45,991 bases of DNA from Bacillota bacterium (GCA_003524085.1 DOEC01000023.1:1-45991); one strand, 5' to 3'; positions 33,898-43,167 are shown, numbered from the stretch's first letter. The notes: a model not told the origin generated them from the letters alone. Numbers and translations are program-made.

Positions 33898-35311
33898 AGA
33901 ACTCCGAATAGTATGAGATTTTATTATAGTAGTCAAAATAGCCATAACTTTCTACTAAGGTTTCTTTATCACTAAATAAGTTTGTTCCTAAACCTAGAGT
34001 GTCACATTCTATTTTTACACCTAAGCTACCTAATATGGTTGGGAACATGTCAATGTTTGTGAATAGTCTATTGTATTGTTTGGATGGACTATTTTTTGCA
34101 TTTATAAATACGTTATATATGTTTCTTTCGCTGTCTTTATAGTTAACTACTTTGCTCATAGAGATATGGTCTCCAGTAAGTACAATTGTAGTGTTTTTGT
34201 AAAAATCTTGCTCGCTTAGCCAGTCAATGAAATCCATTATAGTAGTGTCTGCACATGCAATTGTATTTATGTACTTTTTATTGCTTACGCTTTTGCAGTC
34301 TTTGTATATTACACCTTTTGGTGCATGGGTGTCTATTGTCATAAGTGAGAAATAGAAAGGTTTATCTTCTTTACTAAGAGAAGTTAATTCTGTTTTAGCA
34401 TGCTCGAATAAGTCTCTATCTTTTAAGCCCCATTCTACTAAATCACTTTTTTTCACTAATTTATTATCTTTAAAGTAGTCTAGGTCATATATTTTGTAGT
34501 TTCCGTGAGCGTATAGGTAGTCTTCTATACCACTAAATGTTGCGTCACTTCCTAGCATGAATGATAGGTTGTAACCATTTTTACTCATGATGTCCCCTAG
34601 AGTGATTATGTTTGGATATAGGAATTTGTGTTCATTTGCATTTTCAAATTGTGTTTTTATAGGGATACCTGCAGTTGTAGCTACAAGACCTGACATTGTC
34701 CAAGATAAACCAGGTGCAGTGTATGCTCCACCGATAAATCCTTCTTCTTTGTTTGAAAATGACAAATTTTCTTTTGCAAGCTTAGTTAGTTTTGTTATAT
34801 AGTTTTTATCATATACTCCTCCACTAGATTTATCTGCAAAAGTGCTTTCCATGCTTTCTAAGTATATTACTATTAAATTGTTTTTATCTTTAGGGAATAC
34901 TATATTATCATATTCTACTTTTGTGTAGTTATTTTTTATAAAGTCGTTTGATGTAACTCTTTTATCAATGTAGTCTTTTACTTTAAAAGCATCATTGATG
35001 TAATAAACAGTGTAACACATTAATAAAAGTCCGCCAATAATCAATAATGTGAATATCTTGTTTATAAACTCATGCTTTTTACTTAGTTCATGTAATATTA
35101 AGAAAATGATTGTGTATAACATTACAGGAATAAGAGTATACATGGCAGCGTCTAAAACTAATTCTACACTTGTACCAGCTGCTGGAGTTAGTAAAACGAA
35201 TATTATTTCATCTAGTTTTGTGTTTCCATAGTATTCTTTTGTCCACATTAGTAAAAATAGTACTATAAGTGGAATTACAACTAATATATATGCAAATATT
35301 TTTTTCTTCAT
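33875..35311 (-). CDS. Sulfatase-fold phosphoglycerol transferase (OpgB/MdoB, LtaS-like)
   Basis: Three to four N-terminal membrane segments (5-22, 35-52, 55-74, 84-105) are followed by an outer alkaline-phosphatase-superfamily domain. LIVIYLESMEST (146-157) holds the first metal Glu. APGLSWTMSGLVATTAGIPI has the likely catalytic Thr at about 205 and resembles OpgB more than LtaS. TTIVLTGDHISM and NIDMFPTILGSLGV are family motifs. It would transfer phosphoglycerol, or phosphoethanolamine, onto a glycan outside the cell. The length (478 residues) is at the short end. AAGAGGTGAAGT precedes the ATG; promoter at 35335-35362. A plain sulfatase is unlikely because the Cys/Ser-x-Pro-x-Arg signature is absent. 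Confidence 0.85.
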   Translation of the reverse strand: MKKKIFAYILVVIPLIVLFLLMWTKEYYGNTKLDEIIFVLLTPAAGTSVELVLDAAMYTLIPVMLYTIIFLILHELSKKHEFINKIFTLLIIGGLLLMCYTVYYINDAFKVKDYIDKRVTSNDFIKNNYTKVEYDNIVFPKDKNNLIVIYLESMESTFADKSSGGVYDKNYITKLTKLAKENLSFSNKEEGFIGGAYTAPGLSWTMSGLVATTAGIPIKTQFENANEHKFLYPNIITLGDIMSKNGYNLSFMLGSDATFSGIEDYLYAHGNYKIYDLDYFKDNKLVKKSDLVEWGLKDRDLFEHAKTELTSLSKEDKPFYFSLMTIDTHAPKGVIYKDCKSVSNKKYINTIACADTTIMDFIDWLSEQDFYKNTTIVLTGDHISMSKVVNYKDSERNIYNVFINAKNSPSKQYNRLFTNIDMFPTILGSLGVKIECDTLGLGTNLFSDKETLVESYGYFDYYNKISYYSEFYDKEILK

Positions 35312-35334
35312 ACTTCACCTCTTAAGTCAACTAT

Positions 35335-35362
35335 ATTCTATCACAAAAAAGAAATTTGTTAA
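35335..35362 (-). promoter_or_regulatory. Promoter of the phosphoglycerol transferase-GtrA pair
   Basis: The minus strand has TTAACA (35362-35357), 16 bases and TAGAAT (35340-35335). Confidence 0.5.
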
Positions 35363-35366
35363 TAGT

Positions 35367-36110
35367 TTATTTATTATTCATAAATTCTATATATTTATCA
35401 CAAACTTCTTTACCACCGATAGCTTGTACTTCTCCTTTTTCTATCCATACAACTTTATTACACATGTTTCTTATTTGATCAATTGAATGGGAAACAAATA
35501 AGACAGTAGTGCCGCCATTTATCATATTTAACATTTTTTCTTCACTTTTCTTTTGAAAAGCCATGTCGCCGACTGAAAGTATTTCGTCTACAATAAGTAT
35601 TTCTGGGTCAACTACAGTAGCAATTGAGAAAGCTAGTCTAGCTATCATGCCTGAAGAGAAGTTTTGTATTGGAACATCTAAGAATTCAGAGAGTTCACTA
35701 AATGAGACAATTTCGTCAAATTTAGAGTTAATAAATTCTTTTGAGTAACCCATAACGGCACCGTTTAAATAGATATTTTCTCTTGCAGTTAGTTGGCTAT
35801 CAAAACCTGCTCCTAGTTCGATCATTGGGCATATGTTACCGTAAACACTTACTTTCCCTTTAGTAGGTTTCATAACTCCTGCGATTACTTTTAGTAGTGT
35901 AGACTTCCCAGCTCCGTTTGATCCGACAAAACCTACAACTTCTCCTTTTTCTACATCAAAATTAACATTTTTTAATGCCCAGAAGTCATTATTTATTTTT
36001 TCTTTCTTTTTGAACATATCTACAAAACCTTGTTTTAGAGAAAAGCCTTTTTCTATACCAAGATTAAATTTCATAGATATGTTTTTCACTTCAATCATAT
36101 TTTCTTTCAT
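35367..36110 (-). CDS. tagH: ABC transporter ATP-binding protein, TagH/Wzt type
   Basis: Powers export of a finished lipid-linked polymer. Walker A GSNGAGKST near residue 69, LELGAGF-like IELGAGFDSQLTARENIYLNGAVMG (typical for the polysaccharide-export subgroup), signature NFSSGMIARLAFSIA, Walker B ILIVDEILSVGD and switch His FVSHS are all present. At 247 residues it lacks the C-terminal sugar-binding extension of long Wzt proteins, so export is probably not tied to a special end-cap. AGGAGGATCAA precedes the ATG. Directly follows the permease gene (9 bases). Confidence 0.95.
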   Translation of the reverse strand: MKENMIEVKNISMKFNLGIEKGFSLKQGFVDMFKKKEKINNDFWALKNVNFDVEKGEVVGFVGSNGAGKSTLLKVIAGVMKPTKGKVSVYGNICPMIELGAGFDSQLTARENIYLNGAVMGYSKEFINSKFDEIVSFSELSEFLDVPIQNFSSGMIARLAFSIATVVDPEILIVDEILSVGDMAFQKKSEEKMLNMINGGTTVLFVSHSIDQIRNMCNKVVWIEKGEVQAIGGKEVCDKYIEFMNNK

Positions 36111-36119
36111 TTGATCCTC

Positions 36120-36905
36120 CTAGACATAGTATATAAATTTGTCTTGATTTTTCTTAAATAGTAATATACCAATAATTAAGGCAAGAGACCCGCTTAGGAA
36201 GCATCCTATAAACTGAGTTAATGTTGGAAGTGTGTTATAAAGTATTATTGTTCTTGCAAAGTTTATTATTTGATACATTGGATTTAGTTTCATAATACTT
36301 TGTAATACAGTATTTGAAATAATTGAAATGTCATACATTATTGGTGTAAGGTAAGTCCATATAGTTATTATTATTCCGTATACATAGAACATGTCTCTAA
36401 AGAATACTGCAACTGTTGATAAGATTAAGCCCATACCAAGAGTAAACATGAATAAACATATATATGAGAAAGGTAATATTAAGTGGTACCAATTAATTCC
36501 AGTGCCAGTAAAAATCAATACTAGATATAGTGGAATTAGTGTCAATAAAAAGTTTATTCCTACAAATAAGCATTTACTAAGTGGAAATATATACTTTGGC
36601 ATATAAACTTTGTTTATAAGTGAGAAGTTAGCAACAACGCTACTCATTGCAAGGTTTGAAGCTTCACTGAAGTAGTTAAAGTAAGTAAGACCAATTAGTA
36701 AGTAAGATAAATAGCTTACTCCTGGAGTTGAAAACTTAAATACGTTTGAGAATACTACTGCCATTACTGCCATCATAAGTAATGGGTAAAGTAAACTCCA
36801 AAACACGCCTAGTACACTTCTTTTATATTTTACTTTAAAGTCTCTACTTATTAATTCACTCAGCAAAAAACCATATTTTTTTATACTTATTAATGTGTTT
36901 TTCAA
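36120..36905 (-). CDS. tagG: ABC transporter permease, TagG/Wzm type
   Basis: A 261-residue ABC-2 permease with six membrane segments. ISRDFKVKYKRSVLGVFWSLLYPL near the N-terminus is the hallmark of the polysaccharide-export subfamily. It forms the channel with TagH. The start is a TTG at 36905, well supported by AAGGAGGTCAATA just upstream. It follows the GT4 gene by 11 bases, in one operon: CDP-alcohol phosphotransferase, GT4, TagG, TagH. Confidence 0.95.
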   Translation of the reverse strand: MKNTLISIKKYGFLLSELISRDFKVKYKRSVLGVFWSLLYPLLMMAVMAVVFSNVFKFSTPGVSYLSYLLIGLTYFNYFSEASNLAMSSVVANFSLINKVYMPKYIFPLSKCLFVGINFLLTLIPLYLVLIFTGTGINWYHLILPFSYICLFMFTLGMGLILSTVAVFFRDMFYVYGIIITIWTYLTPIMYDISIISNTVLQSIMKLNPMYQIINFARTIILYNTLPTLTQFIGCFLSGSLALIIGILLFKKNQDKFIYYV

Positions 36906-36916
36906 TATTGACCTCC

Positions 36917-38791
36917 TTACATTTTTATTATATTTCCGTTTCTATTTATTTTTATACCGTCTTCTACATATATTCTTAGTGGTTCACTTTCTATTAAATC
37001 GTTATAATCAACTAATTGAAGTAGTCCAAATGATATATTATCTTTTTTAACTTTCTTTTCACTTCTTAAATATACTAAATTGTTATTCATTATTTCTTTA
37101 GTTATAATTTCCCATGAATTTTTATTTATTTTAGTTATATCTTTAAAATAAAATTCAACTAATCCTATATTGTTATAGGGGTGGTCGGCTAGTTTAAATT
37201 CTTTAATTACTTCTTTCCATTTGTTTTTCCAAAGTTCTTTATTAAAAGCTTTAGCTGTCATTAAAGCATTTCTTCTTATTTCTTTTTGTTTGTCAAAATT
37301 ATCAATAATATATTCTAATTGTTTCAATAAAGCTTCTTTATTCGGTTCAATTTGATAACCGTTTAAACCATTTATTACTAAGTCAGTTAATCCACCAATT
37401 CTTGTTGTTACAACTATATTTTCGGTAGACATAGCTTCTAAGCAAGACAAGCTTGTACCCTCACTATATAGAGTTGGTATTAAACTTATGTCAGACATTT
37501 TATATACTTCATTCATTCTTTCTGGTTCCATGCTGTAGCAAAATAATCTGTCTTTATATTTTTTCATTTTTTCTTTGATTTTATTTACATCTTCGTCAAA
37601 TCCTTTTCCAACAAAATGCACTTCAATATTATCATATTTTTTAAATAAATCATCGACTATACTTAAAAGTAAGTACATTCCTCTAGGTTCGTAAAGTCTT
37701 CTAGGATAAGTTATTACTATTTTACCTTTTTTCTTGTAATTATCATCTTTTTTAAATTCTTTTGTATCTACATAGTTAGTTATTACATTTATCTTTTGAT
37801 TTCCCAATTTATAATCTATTGTTTGAAACCAATTAGCTGTGTTAGTATCTACGCTTATCATTTTATCGCAAAGCAAGGCTGAGTCAATTATTATTTTTTT
37901 GTTAACCCAAAAATCAAGGCCGTTCGTTGCTACATTTGTTGGATTGTCCCAATAAATTCCGTGACTTATACCAATTGACGGACTACATTTTATTGGATAG
38001 CATTCTTGAAAAGCCGAAAATATATGTAGTATACTTTTTCCATTAGTTTTGTTTAGATATGTTTCCATTTGGCTTTTAAAAAATGTGGTGCTGTAATTGA
38101 TTTCTGTTTCATTATTTGATAAACCAACAACTGTGATATTTCTATATTTTCTAATAAAGTTTTTATTAGCATTTTGGTATATCACGAAATTTTTATTAAG
38201 TTCTTTACTCACTTCAAAAAGATCAACTAGATATCTTTCTGCACCACCTGAATAGTAGTTAGTTCCATTGTAATCAAAAAAAGTGGAACATTTGGCTGTT
38301 ATGTAATTTTTACTTTCAAAATTTGCTATTAGTTGAGCTAGTGTACTTTCTGAAAGTAGTTTTTTTAGTTTTTCTTCAAAATCAATATCATCTTTTAAAA
38401 TAAAACATTTTTCGTAATTTGATTTAATTTTGTTTTTAGTTGTTATGTAAATAAAAGATCTGAATTTAAAACAAAAGTTAAACTCTTCAGTATTAATGAA
38501 TTTTTTCCCTTTTTTATTTTTACTTAAAATATAGATATTGTATTTGAAATTTTTAGGGAATATTTCTTTGTATTTGTCATACAATTTTTCATTTTGAAAT
38601 ACTAAATTAATCTTAAAAGGTTCAAAAGAAAGATTACTAATTTTTATTTTTTCTTCTTTATGGTGTTTTTCTTTTAGTTTGTTTTTTATTCCTTTAAATC
38701 CACTGTCTTTAAATATTAATAGGGCATTTACAAGTGTTACTAATTTAAATTTTCTTAATATTCTATAAGCTCTTAAGTCTCTGTCATCCAT
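36917..38791 (-). CDS. Large glycosyltransferase, GT4 C-terminal domain with N-terminal extension
   Basis: A 624-residue protein. Residues 1-170 are Lys-rich and unrecognised (NLVFQNEKLYDKYKEIFPKN). The acceptor lobe starts near 180 with YYSGGAERYLVDLFE. The donor lobe has VITYPRRLYEPRGMYLLL near 360, EVHFVGKGFDEDV, MEPERMNEVYKMSDISLIPTLYSEGTSLSCLEAMSTE (ExxSxxxLEA motif) and RIGGLTDLVINGLNGYQIEP. A further 100 residues follow to the C-terminus. AGGAGATATATACT precedes the ATG. Being just ahead of tagGH, it most likely builds the polymer that TagGH exports. Sugar unknown. Confidence 0.88.
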   Translation of the reverse strand: MDDRDLRAYRILRKFKLVTLVNALLIFKDSGFKGIKNKLKEKHHKEEKIKISNLSFEPFKINLVFQNEKLYDKYKEIFPKNFKYNIYILSKNKKGKKFINTEEFNFCFKFRSFIYITTKNKIKSNYEKCFILKDDIDFEEKLKKLLSESTLAQLIANFESKNYITAKCSTFFDYNGTNYYSGGAERYLVDLFEVSKELNKNFVIYQNANKNFIRKYRNITVVGLSNNETEINYSTTFFKSQMETYLNKTNGKSILHIFSAFQECYPIKCSPSIGISHGIYWDNPTNVATNGLDFWVNKKIIIDSALLCDKMISVDTNTANWFQTIDYKLGNQKINVITNYVDTKEFKKDDNYKKKGKIVITYPRRLYEPRGMYLLLSIVDDLFKKYDNIEVHFVGKGFDEDVNKIKEKMKKYKDRLFCYSMEPERMNEVYKMSDISLIPTLYSEGTSLSCLEAMSTENIVVTTRIGGLTDLVINGLNGYQIEPNKEALLKQLEYIIDNFDKQKEIRRNALMTAKAFNKELWKNKWKEVIKEFKLADHPYNNIGLVEFYFKDITKINKNSWEIITKEIMNNNLVYLRSEKKVKKDNISFGLLQLVDYNDLIESEPLRIYVEDGIKINRNGNIIKM

Positions 38792-38807
38792 AGTATATAT
38801 CTCCTAA

Positions 38808-39434
38808 CTACCATATTTTTATTATTGTTATTATAATTGTAATTATTCCTATTAATGAAAGGGCAGCTTTTTCTCTTGTTGATAGTTTTTTTAATTTAAT
38901 AGGTGTTATAAATAGTATTCCTGTTATAAGTAGTGTTACTGGGAATATGACATTTCTATATTCTTTTGCCACTATAAATGTTAGGAAGTAAACTAGAGGA
39001 ATTATGATAGCACTACAAGTTATAGGCATACCAATAAATTCCTTACTATCTCCTTTTTTTAGTGTTGACAACATATTGAAGTAAGCAAGACGTATTACTC
39101 CAGCAATACAGAAAAATACACTAATTATGAATAAGTATATATTGTGAGTGGATAAGTTTTGCACGATCATCATTGGAAGGACGCCAAAAGCAATAGCATC
39201 ATTTAGCGAGTCTAGTTCTATACCGTATACTTCATAGTCTTTTAGACTACCAAACTTTCTTGCTACAACGCCATCAAATGCGTCACATATTGCTGAGAAT
39301 ATTAGACAGAACACTGCGTATGTTGTTTTTCCGTTACTTGCAAGTAATATACCAATTATAGCTGAAGCGGTACCTGTCATTGTTACCCAGTCACATTTTC
39401 TATATACTCCTATTGGTTTTAATTTTTTTAACAT
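38808..39434 (-). CDS. pssA: CDP-alcohol phosphatidyltransferase, phosphatidylserine synthase-like
   Basis: The family motif is present as FDGVVARKFG with YGIELDSLNDAIAFGV (DGxxAR, then GxxxDxxxD), near residues 45-80, with six membrane segments in all. ELDSLxDxxxFG is the usual PssA version, so CDP-diacylglycerol plus serine is the first guess. The linker between AR and GIELD is slightly long. Another CDP-alcohol substrate is possible given that it leads the GT4-TagGH operon rather than a lipid operon. ATG 39434 is preferred over the TTG nine bases upstream; the ribosome binding site (AAAGAAG) is weak either way. Promoter at 39459-39487. Confidence 0.8.
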   Translation of the reverse strand: MLKKLKPIGVYRKCDWVTMTGTASAIIGILLASNGKTTYAVFCLIFSAICDAFDGVVARKFGSLKDYEVYGIELDSLNDAIAFGVLPMMIVQNLSTHNIYLFIISVFFCIAGVIRLAYFNMLSTLKKGDSKEFIGMPITCSAIIIPLVYFLTFIVAKEYRNVIFPVTLLITGILFITPIKLKKLSTREKAALSLIGIITIIITIIKIW

Positions 39435-39458
39435 ATTAATCAACTTCTTTCTAAATCA

Positions 39459-39487
39459 ATTATATCATAAAAGGTTCAAATGTTAAA
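39459..39487 (-). promoter_or_regulatory. Promoter of the PssA-GT4-TagGH operon
   Basis: The minus strand has TTTAAC (39487-39482), 17 bases and TATAAT (39464-39459). Confidence 0.55.
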
Positions 39488-39492
39488 GAAAA

Positions 39493-39511
39493 AACCATCA
39501 AACTAATGGTT
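39493..39511 (-). terminator. Terminator of the calcium operon
   Basis: AACCAT (39493-39498) and ATGGTT (39506-39511) form a 6-base stem; on the minus strand TTTTTTC follows. It overlaps the end of the exchanger gene. Confidence 0.6.
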
Positions 39512-40469
39512 AACTTATAAATAAGTATACATAATATATTAGAAACACTAATACCATGAGTACTCCTTCTCTTCTTGATAAGACTTTACCACTTTTTCCA
39601 AATATATAAAATATGATAGATGCAAGTAATACAATACTTGAGTCTACTACTGTGAAAGCGTTTGAAGAGACTGTTCCATATATGCTAATAGGAAATCCTA
39701 AAACTATACATATGTTAAATATGTTAGTTCCTATTATGTTACCTACAGCCATGTCAAATTCGTCTTTTCTAGCCGCGTTTACTGTCATTGTTAGTTTAGG
39801 AAGAGAGGTCCCTATTACTATGGCTGTCATTGATATTATTTTTTGGCTTATTCCTAAAACTTCTGCAAGCATTACAGCGTTATCTACAACTATATCTGAA
39901 GACACTATTATTCCTATAAGTGTAAGTATTATTAAAATCACAGATTTTTTAAGACTATATTCAGGAATAAGAGTTTCTTCGTTTTTGTTTTTTCTTACTA
40001 ATCCGATTATGTAGAACATGAATAGTATAAACCAACAAAGAAGCATTATACCATCAGCACGAGATAGAGTATTAGATGAACCTTTTTTAAATAGTGAATC
40101 TGTTAATAAAACAAAGAAAGCAGAAGTTATGATTACTAATAAAGGGAGTTCTTTTTTTATTGTTCTTTCTTTTACTTTGATGGGTCTTACAATTGCAGCT
40201 ATACCTACAATTAATAGTATGTTTACTATACATGAACCGATTACATTTGCAAGAGTCATGTCTGGATTACCACCACTTATTGAGTTAAATGATATCGCTA
40301 GTTCTGGAGCACAGGTACCAAAGGCAGCGACTGTTAAAGCAATTAACATTTTAGGAACTTTTAAGTGAATACTAAGACTAGAAGCTGCACTTACAAATAT
40401 GTCTGAAAATCTTATAAGTGAAACTAGTCCAATTACAAATAGAGTTAGTGCTGTTAGAATTAAAGTCAA
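39510..40469 (-). CDS. Calcium/sodium (or proton) antiporter, CaCA family, YrbG-like
   Basis: The 319-residue protein has ten membrane segments in two inverted halves. The alpha repeats are ALTVAAFGTCAPELAISF with GNPDMTLANVIGSCIVNILLI, and TAIVIGTSLPKLTMTV with DEFDMAVGNIIGTNIFNI. In the second repeat a Lys replaces the usual Glu (GTSLPEL to GTSLPKL), which may change ion binding. The start is TTG 40469, backed by AAGGAGGGAAAAGTC; it overlaps the ATPase stop by 4 bases. With the pump before it, it forms a calcium-export pair. Confidence 0.9.
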   Translation of the reverse strand: MTLILTALTLFVIGLVSLIRFSDIFVSAASSLSIHLKVPKMLIALTVAAFGTCAPELAISFNSISGGNPDMTLANVIGSCIVNILLIVGIAAIVRPIKVKERTIKKELPLLVIITSAFFVLLTDSLFKKGSSNTLSRADGIMLLCWFILFMFYIIGLVRKNKNEETLIPEYSLKKSVILIILTLIGIIVSSDIVVDNAVMLAEVLGISQKIISMTAIVIGTSLPKLTMTVNAARKDEFDMAVGNIIGTNIFNICIVLGFPISIYGTVSSNAFTVVDSSIVLLASIIFYIFGKSGKVLSRREGVLMVLVFLIYYVYLFIS

Positions 40470-43111
40470 GACTTTTCCCTCCTTATTTTGTCTCTTTCAA
40501 AGTATTTCATTATTTCTGAAACGATTATAATTGGAAGAGATGTTAAGAACAAGTATAGTACATGTAATAGTGGAATTGTTTCTGTTTCTAAAAGATGCGA
40601 TAATACACTATTTTCTACTACTACAAATTGTATAAATAATACTATTAATATAGATAATACTAATTTTTTGTTATTTTTTAGTGGTATACTAAATAAGCTT
40701 TTTGTTTCGCTTCTACAGTTAAAACATTGTATGTTTTGCATGAATACCATTAGAAGTAAGATGTAACTTCTTGCAACCGGTGTTGGTAGTTTTAGTACGT
40801 CTATTAAGTATATCCAGACGCCAAAGACAACTATTCCCATAGTTAGTCCCAATAAAAGAATTTCGTTTTTTAGTAATCTATCAAATAGATTTTCTTTTGT
40901 GCTTCTTGGTTTTCTTTTTAGTACATCTTTGTCTGTTTGTTCAAATGCAAGAGCGACATCTTGTATTCCGTCAGTTACTAGGTTTAGCCAAAGAAGTTGA
41001 ATTGCAGTTAGTGGTACAGAGTAATCTAAGAGAATTGAGAACAAATAAAACACGACTTCACTAACTCCACAGGATAAAAGCATATATGTTACTTTTCTAA
41101 TGTTGTCGTATGCACCACGGCCTTCTTCTACTCCTTTTACTATTGAGGAAAATTTATCGTCTGTAATGATAAGTGAAGAGGTCTCTTTTGCTATGTCTGT
41201 TCCACTTCCCATGGCAACACCTGTATTTGCTTCTTTTAGGGCGGGGCTATCGTTTACACCGTCCCCGGTTACTGTTACAAACTCACCTAATCTTTTGTAT
41301 GAAGAGACTATTTCTAGTTTTTGTATTGGCGTAACGCGACTATATACTTTTTTAGTTTTTATGTATTCGTCAAAAGTACTTTGGTCTTTTTTTAGGAATT
41401 TAGATAATTCTTCTCCAGTAGATAGTTCTGTTTCGTTTGAGCAAATTCCTAGAGCGTGGGCAATTTTGTAAGCTGTTAGTGGGTGGTCTCCAGTTATCAT
41501 GACTACTTTTATTCCAGCACTTTTACATTTTTCTACTGCCTCTTTAGCATCAGGTCTAATTGGGTCTAGAAATGCAACTAAGCCACTAAATTTAAGTATA
41601 GGAATATCACTTTCTTTATAAATATCTTTTTGTTTAAAAGAAGTTATTTTTGCACTTGCGAAAGCTAGTACCCTGTAACCGTCACTTGCTAAAAGTTCAT
41701 TTTGTTTTCTAATCTTTTCTTTGTTTGTTGTTTTTTTTGTAAACTTAAGTACTTTTTCTAAGTCACCTTTTATTGTTATATACATATCATCTTGTTCTTT
41801 ATAGAACGCAACTGAATATCCGTTATCTGACTCGTATGGAATTCTATCAATTACGTTTGTTCTTAAATCTGTGTTTTCTAAACCATATTTGTAACCTAAA
41901 GATAAAAGAGCTATGTCCATTGAGTCACCGAATGAGACCCATTCATCGTTTTGAAGTGATAGTGTTGCTTCGTTGTTATATAGTCCTTCTTTTATAATGT
42001 TTTTTACTTTATTTAAATTTTTACCTTCAATTTTTCCGATACCGTTATAGCCTTCTCCTGTTACTATATAAGTGTCGTTGTTTGGTAAAACTATTTTTTT
42101 AACCGTTTGCTCGTTTAGTGTAAGAGTGCCTGTTTTGTCACTTGCAATTAGTGTAGTGCTGCCTAGTGCTTCAACTGCATTTAGTTTTTTTACTATTACA
42201 TTCTTTTTAGCCATTTTGTCACTACTTATTGATAAAGCTAAAGTTATAACAACAGGCAAACCTTCAGGAATAGCTGATACACTTAGTGCGATAACTAGGA
42301 AAAATATTTCTTTTGCGGTGTATCCTTTTATGTATAAAATGAATGTTACGATTATAGCAAGAACGGCTGCGATTAGGCCAAGGTCTTTTGTGAATTTGTT
42401 CATTCTTATTTGAAGTGGCGTTAGAGTTCTAGAGCTATTTAAGACTTCTTTTGCAATGCTACCTATTTCCGTGTCTTTTGAAATAGATGTAACTATACCT
42501 ATAGCACGACCTCTTGTTATGTTTGTGCCTAGATAGCACATATTGGTTCTGTCGTTTATAGTTACTTCTTTAGTTATTTTTTTAGTGTGTTTTTCACGTG
42601 GGATAGACTCACCTGTTAATATGGACTCATCTACTTCTAGGCTATTTACAACAAGAAGCCTTAAGTCTGCTGGGACTATGTTTCCACTTTCTAAATAGAC
42701 TATGTCGCCAATTGTTAAATCAGAACTTTCTATAATTACTTCTTTGTTGTCTCTTAGTACTTTTGCTTCTACTTTTACTATTTTTTTTAATGCTTCAGCA
42801 CTTTTAGAACTTTTGTATTCTTGAACTGAACCTAGTAACGCATCTATTAGTACTACAAAGAGTATAAAAATTGCATCTACGTATTCGCCTATTATGAATG
42901 ATAAAGTCAAAGTTATTAGTAAGATATAACATATTGGGTTTTTAAATTCTGAGAAGAACACTTGAATATATGACTTTTGTTTTGATTTTGGAAGTGAGTT
43001 TTTACCGTAGAGTTTTATTCTTTTTACTGCTTCTTTTGTTGTTAATCCTTCTTTTGTTGTTTTTAGGTTTTTTAAAGTTTCTTTTTCAGACATTTGATAA
43101 TAATTATTCAT
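40466..43111 (-). CDS. P-type cation-transporting ATPase, calcium pump (type II, PacL/LMCA1-like)
   Basis: An 881-residue P2-type ATPase. TGES (166-169) is the actuator loop, IPEGLP (281-286) the M4 ion-binding kink, SDKTGTLT (324-331) the phosphorylation site, and TGDGVNDSPALKEANTG the hinge. M6 reads NLVTDGIQDVALAFE, which keeps the Asn/Asp of calcium site II. M5 reads SCGVSEV where two-site pumps have SSNVGEV, so a single-calcium pump is suggested. AGGAAGTGAAGTC precedes the ATG, with a TATAAT box further upstream but no good -35. Confidence 0.94.
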   Translation of the reverse strand: MNNYYQMSEKETLKNLKTTKEGLTTKEAVKRIKLYGKNSLPKSKQKSYIQVFFSEFKNPICYILLITLTLSFIIGEYVDAIFILFVVLIDALLGSVQEYKSSKSAEALKKIVKVEAKVLRDNKEVIIESSDLTIGDIVYLESGNIVPADLRLLVVNSLEVDESILTGESIPREKHTKKITKEVTINDRTNMCYLGTNITRGRAIGIVTSISKDTEIGSIAKEVLNSSRTLTPLQIRMNKFTKDLGLIAAVLAIIVTFILYIKGYTAKEIFFLVIALSVSAIPEGLPVVITLALSISSDKMAKKNVIVKKLNAVEALGSTTLIASDKTGTLTLNEQTVKKIVLPNNDTYIVTGEGYNGIGKIEGKNLNKVKNIIKEGLYNNEATLSLQNDEWVSFGDSMDIALLSLGYKYGLENTDLRTNVIDRIPYESDNGYSVAFYKEQDDMYITIKGDLEKVLKFTKKTTNKEKIRKQNELLASDGYRVLAFASAKITSFKQKDIYKESDIPILKFSGLVAFLDPIRPDAKEAVEKCKSAGIKVVMITGDHPLTAYKIAHALGICSNETELSTGEELSKFLKKDQSTFDEYIKTKKVYSRVTPIQKLEIVSSYKRLGEFVTVTGDGVNDSPALKEANTGVAMGSGTDIAKETSSLIITDDKFSSIVKGVEEGRGAYDNIRKVTYMLLSCGVSEVVFYLFSILLDYSVPLTAIQLLWLNLVTDGIQDVALAFEQTDKDVLKRKPRSTKENLFDRLLKNEILLLGLTMGIVVFGVWIYLIDVLKLPTPVARSYILLLMVFMQNIQCFNCRSETKSLFSIPLKNNKKLVLSILIVLFIQFVVVENSVLSHLLETETIPLLHVLYLFLTSLPIIIVSEIMKYFERDKIRREKS

Positions 43112-43167
43112 GACTTCACTTCCTATTCTTGTTAATATTATATCATAAGTAGTATTTTCTATAAAGA

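Noticed and set aside
33898..33945. Longer N-terminus for the GtrA protein
   Set aside because: The extension lies inside the preceding gene, has no ribosome binding site, and the family start fits MIKKYLNKNE at 33897, which has CGGAG just upstream.
12001..40000. LicD phosphocholine transferase and DprE1/DprE2 epimerases
   Set aside because: I looked for them because the neighbouring pathways call for them, but no reading frame in the window has their motifs.
39613..40368. Plus-strand frames of 133 and 116 codons opposite the exchanger gene
   Set aside because: They mirror the periodic hydrophobic codons of the exchanger on the other strand; the real gene shows both alpha-repeat motifs.
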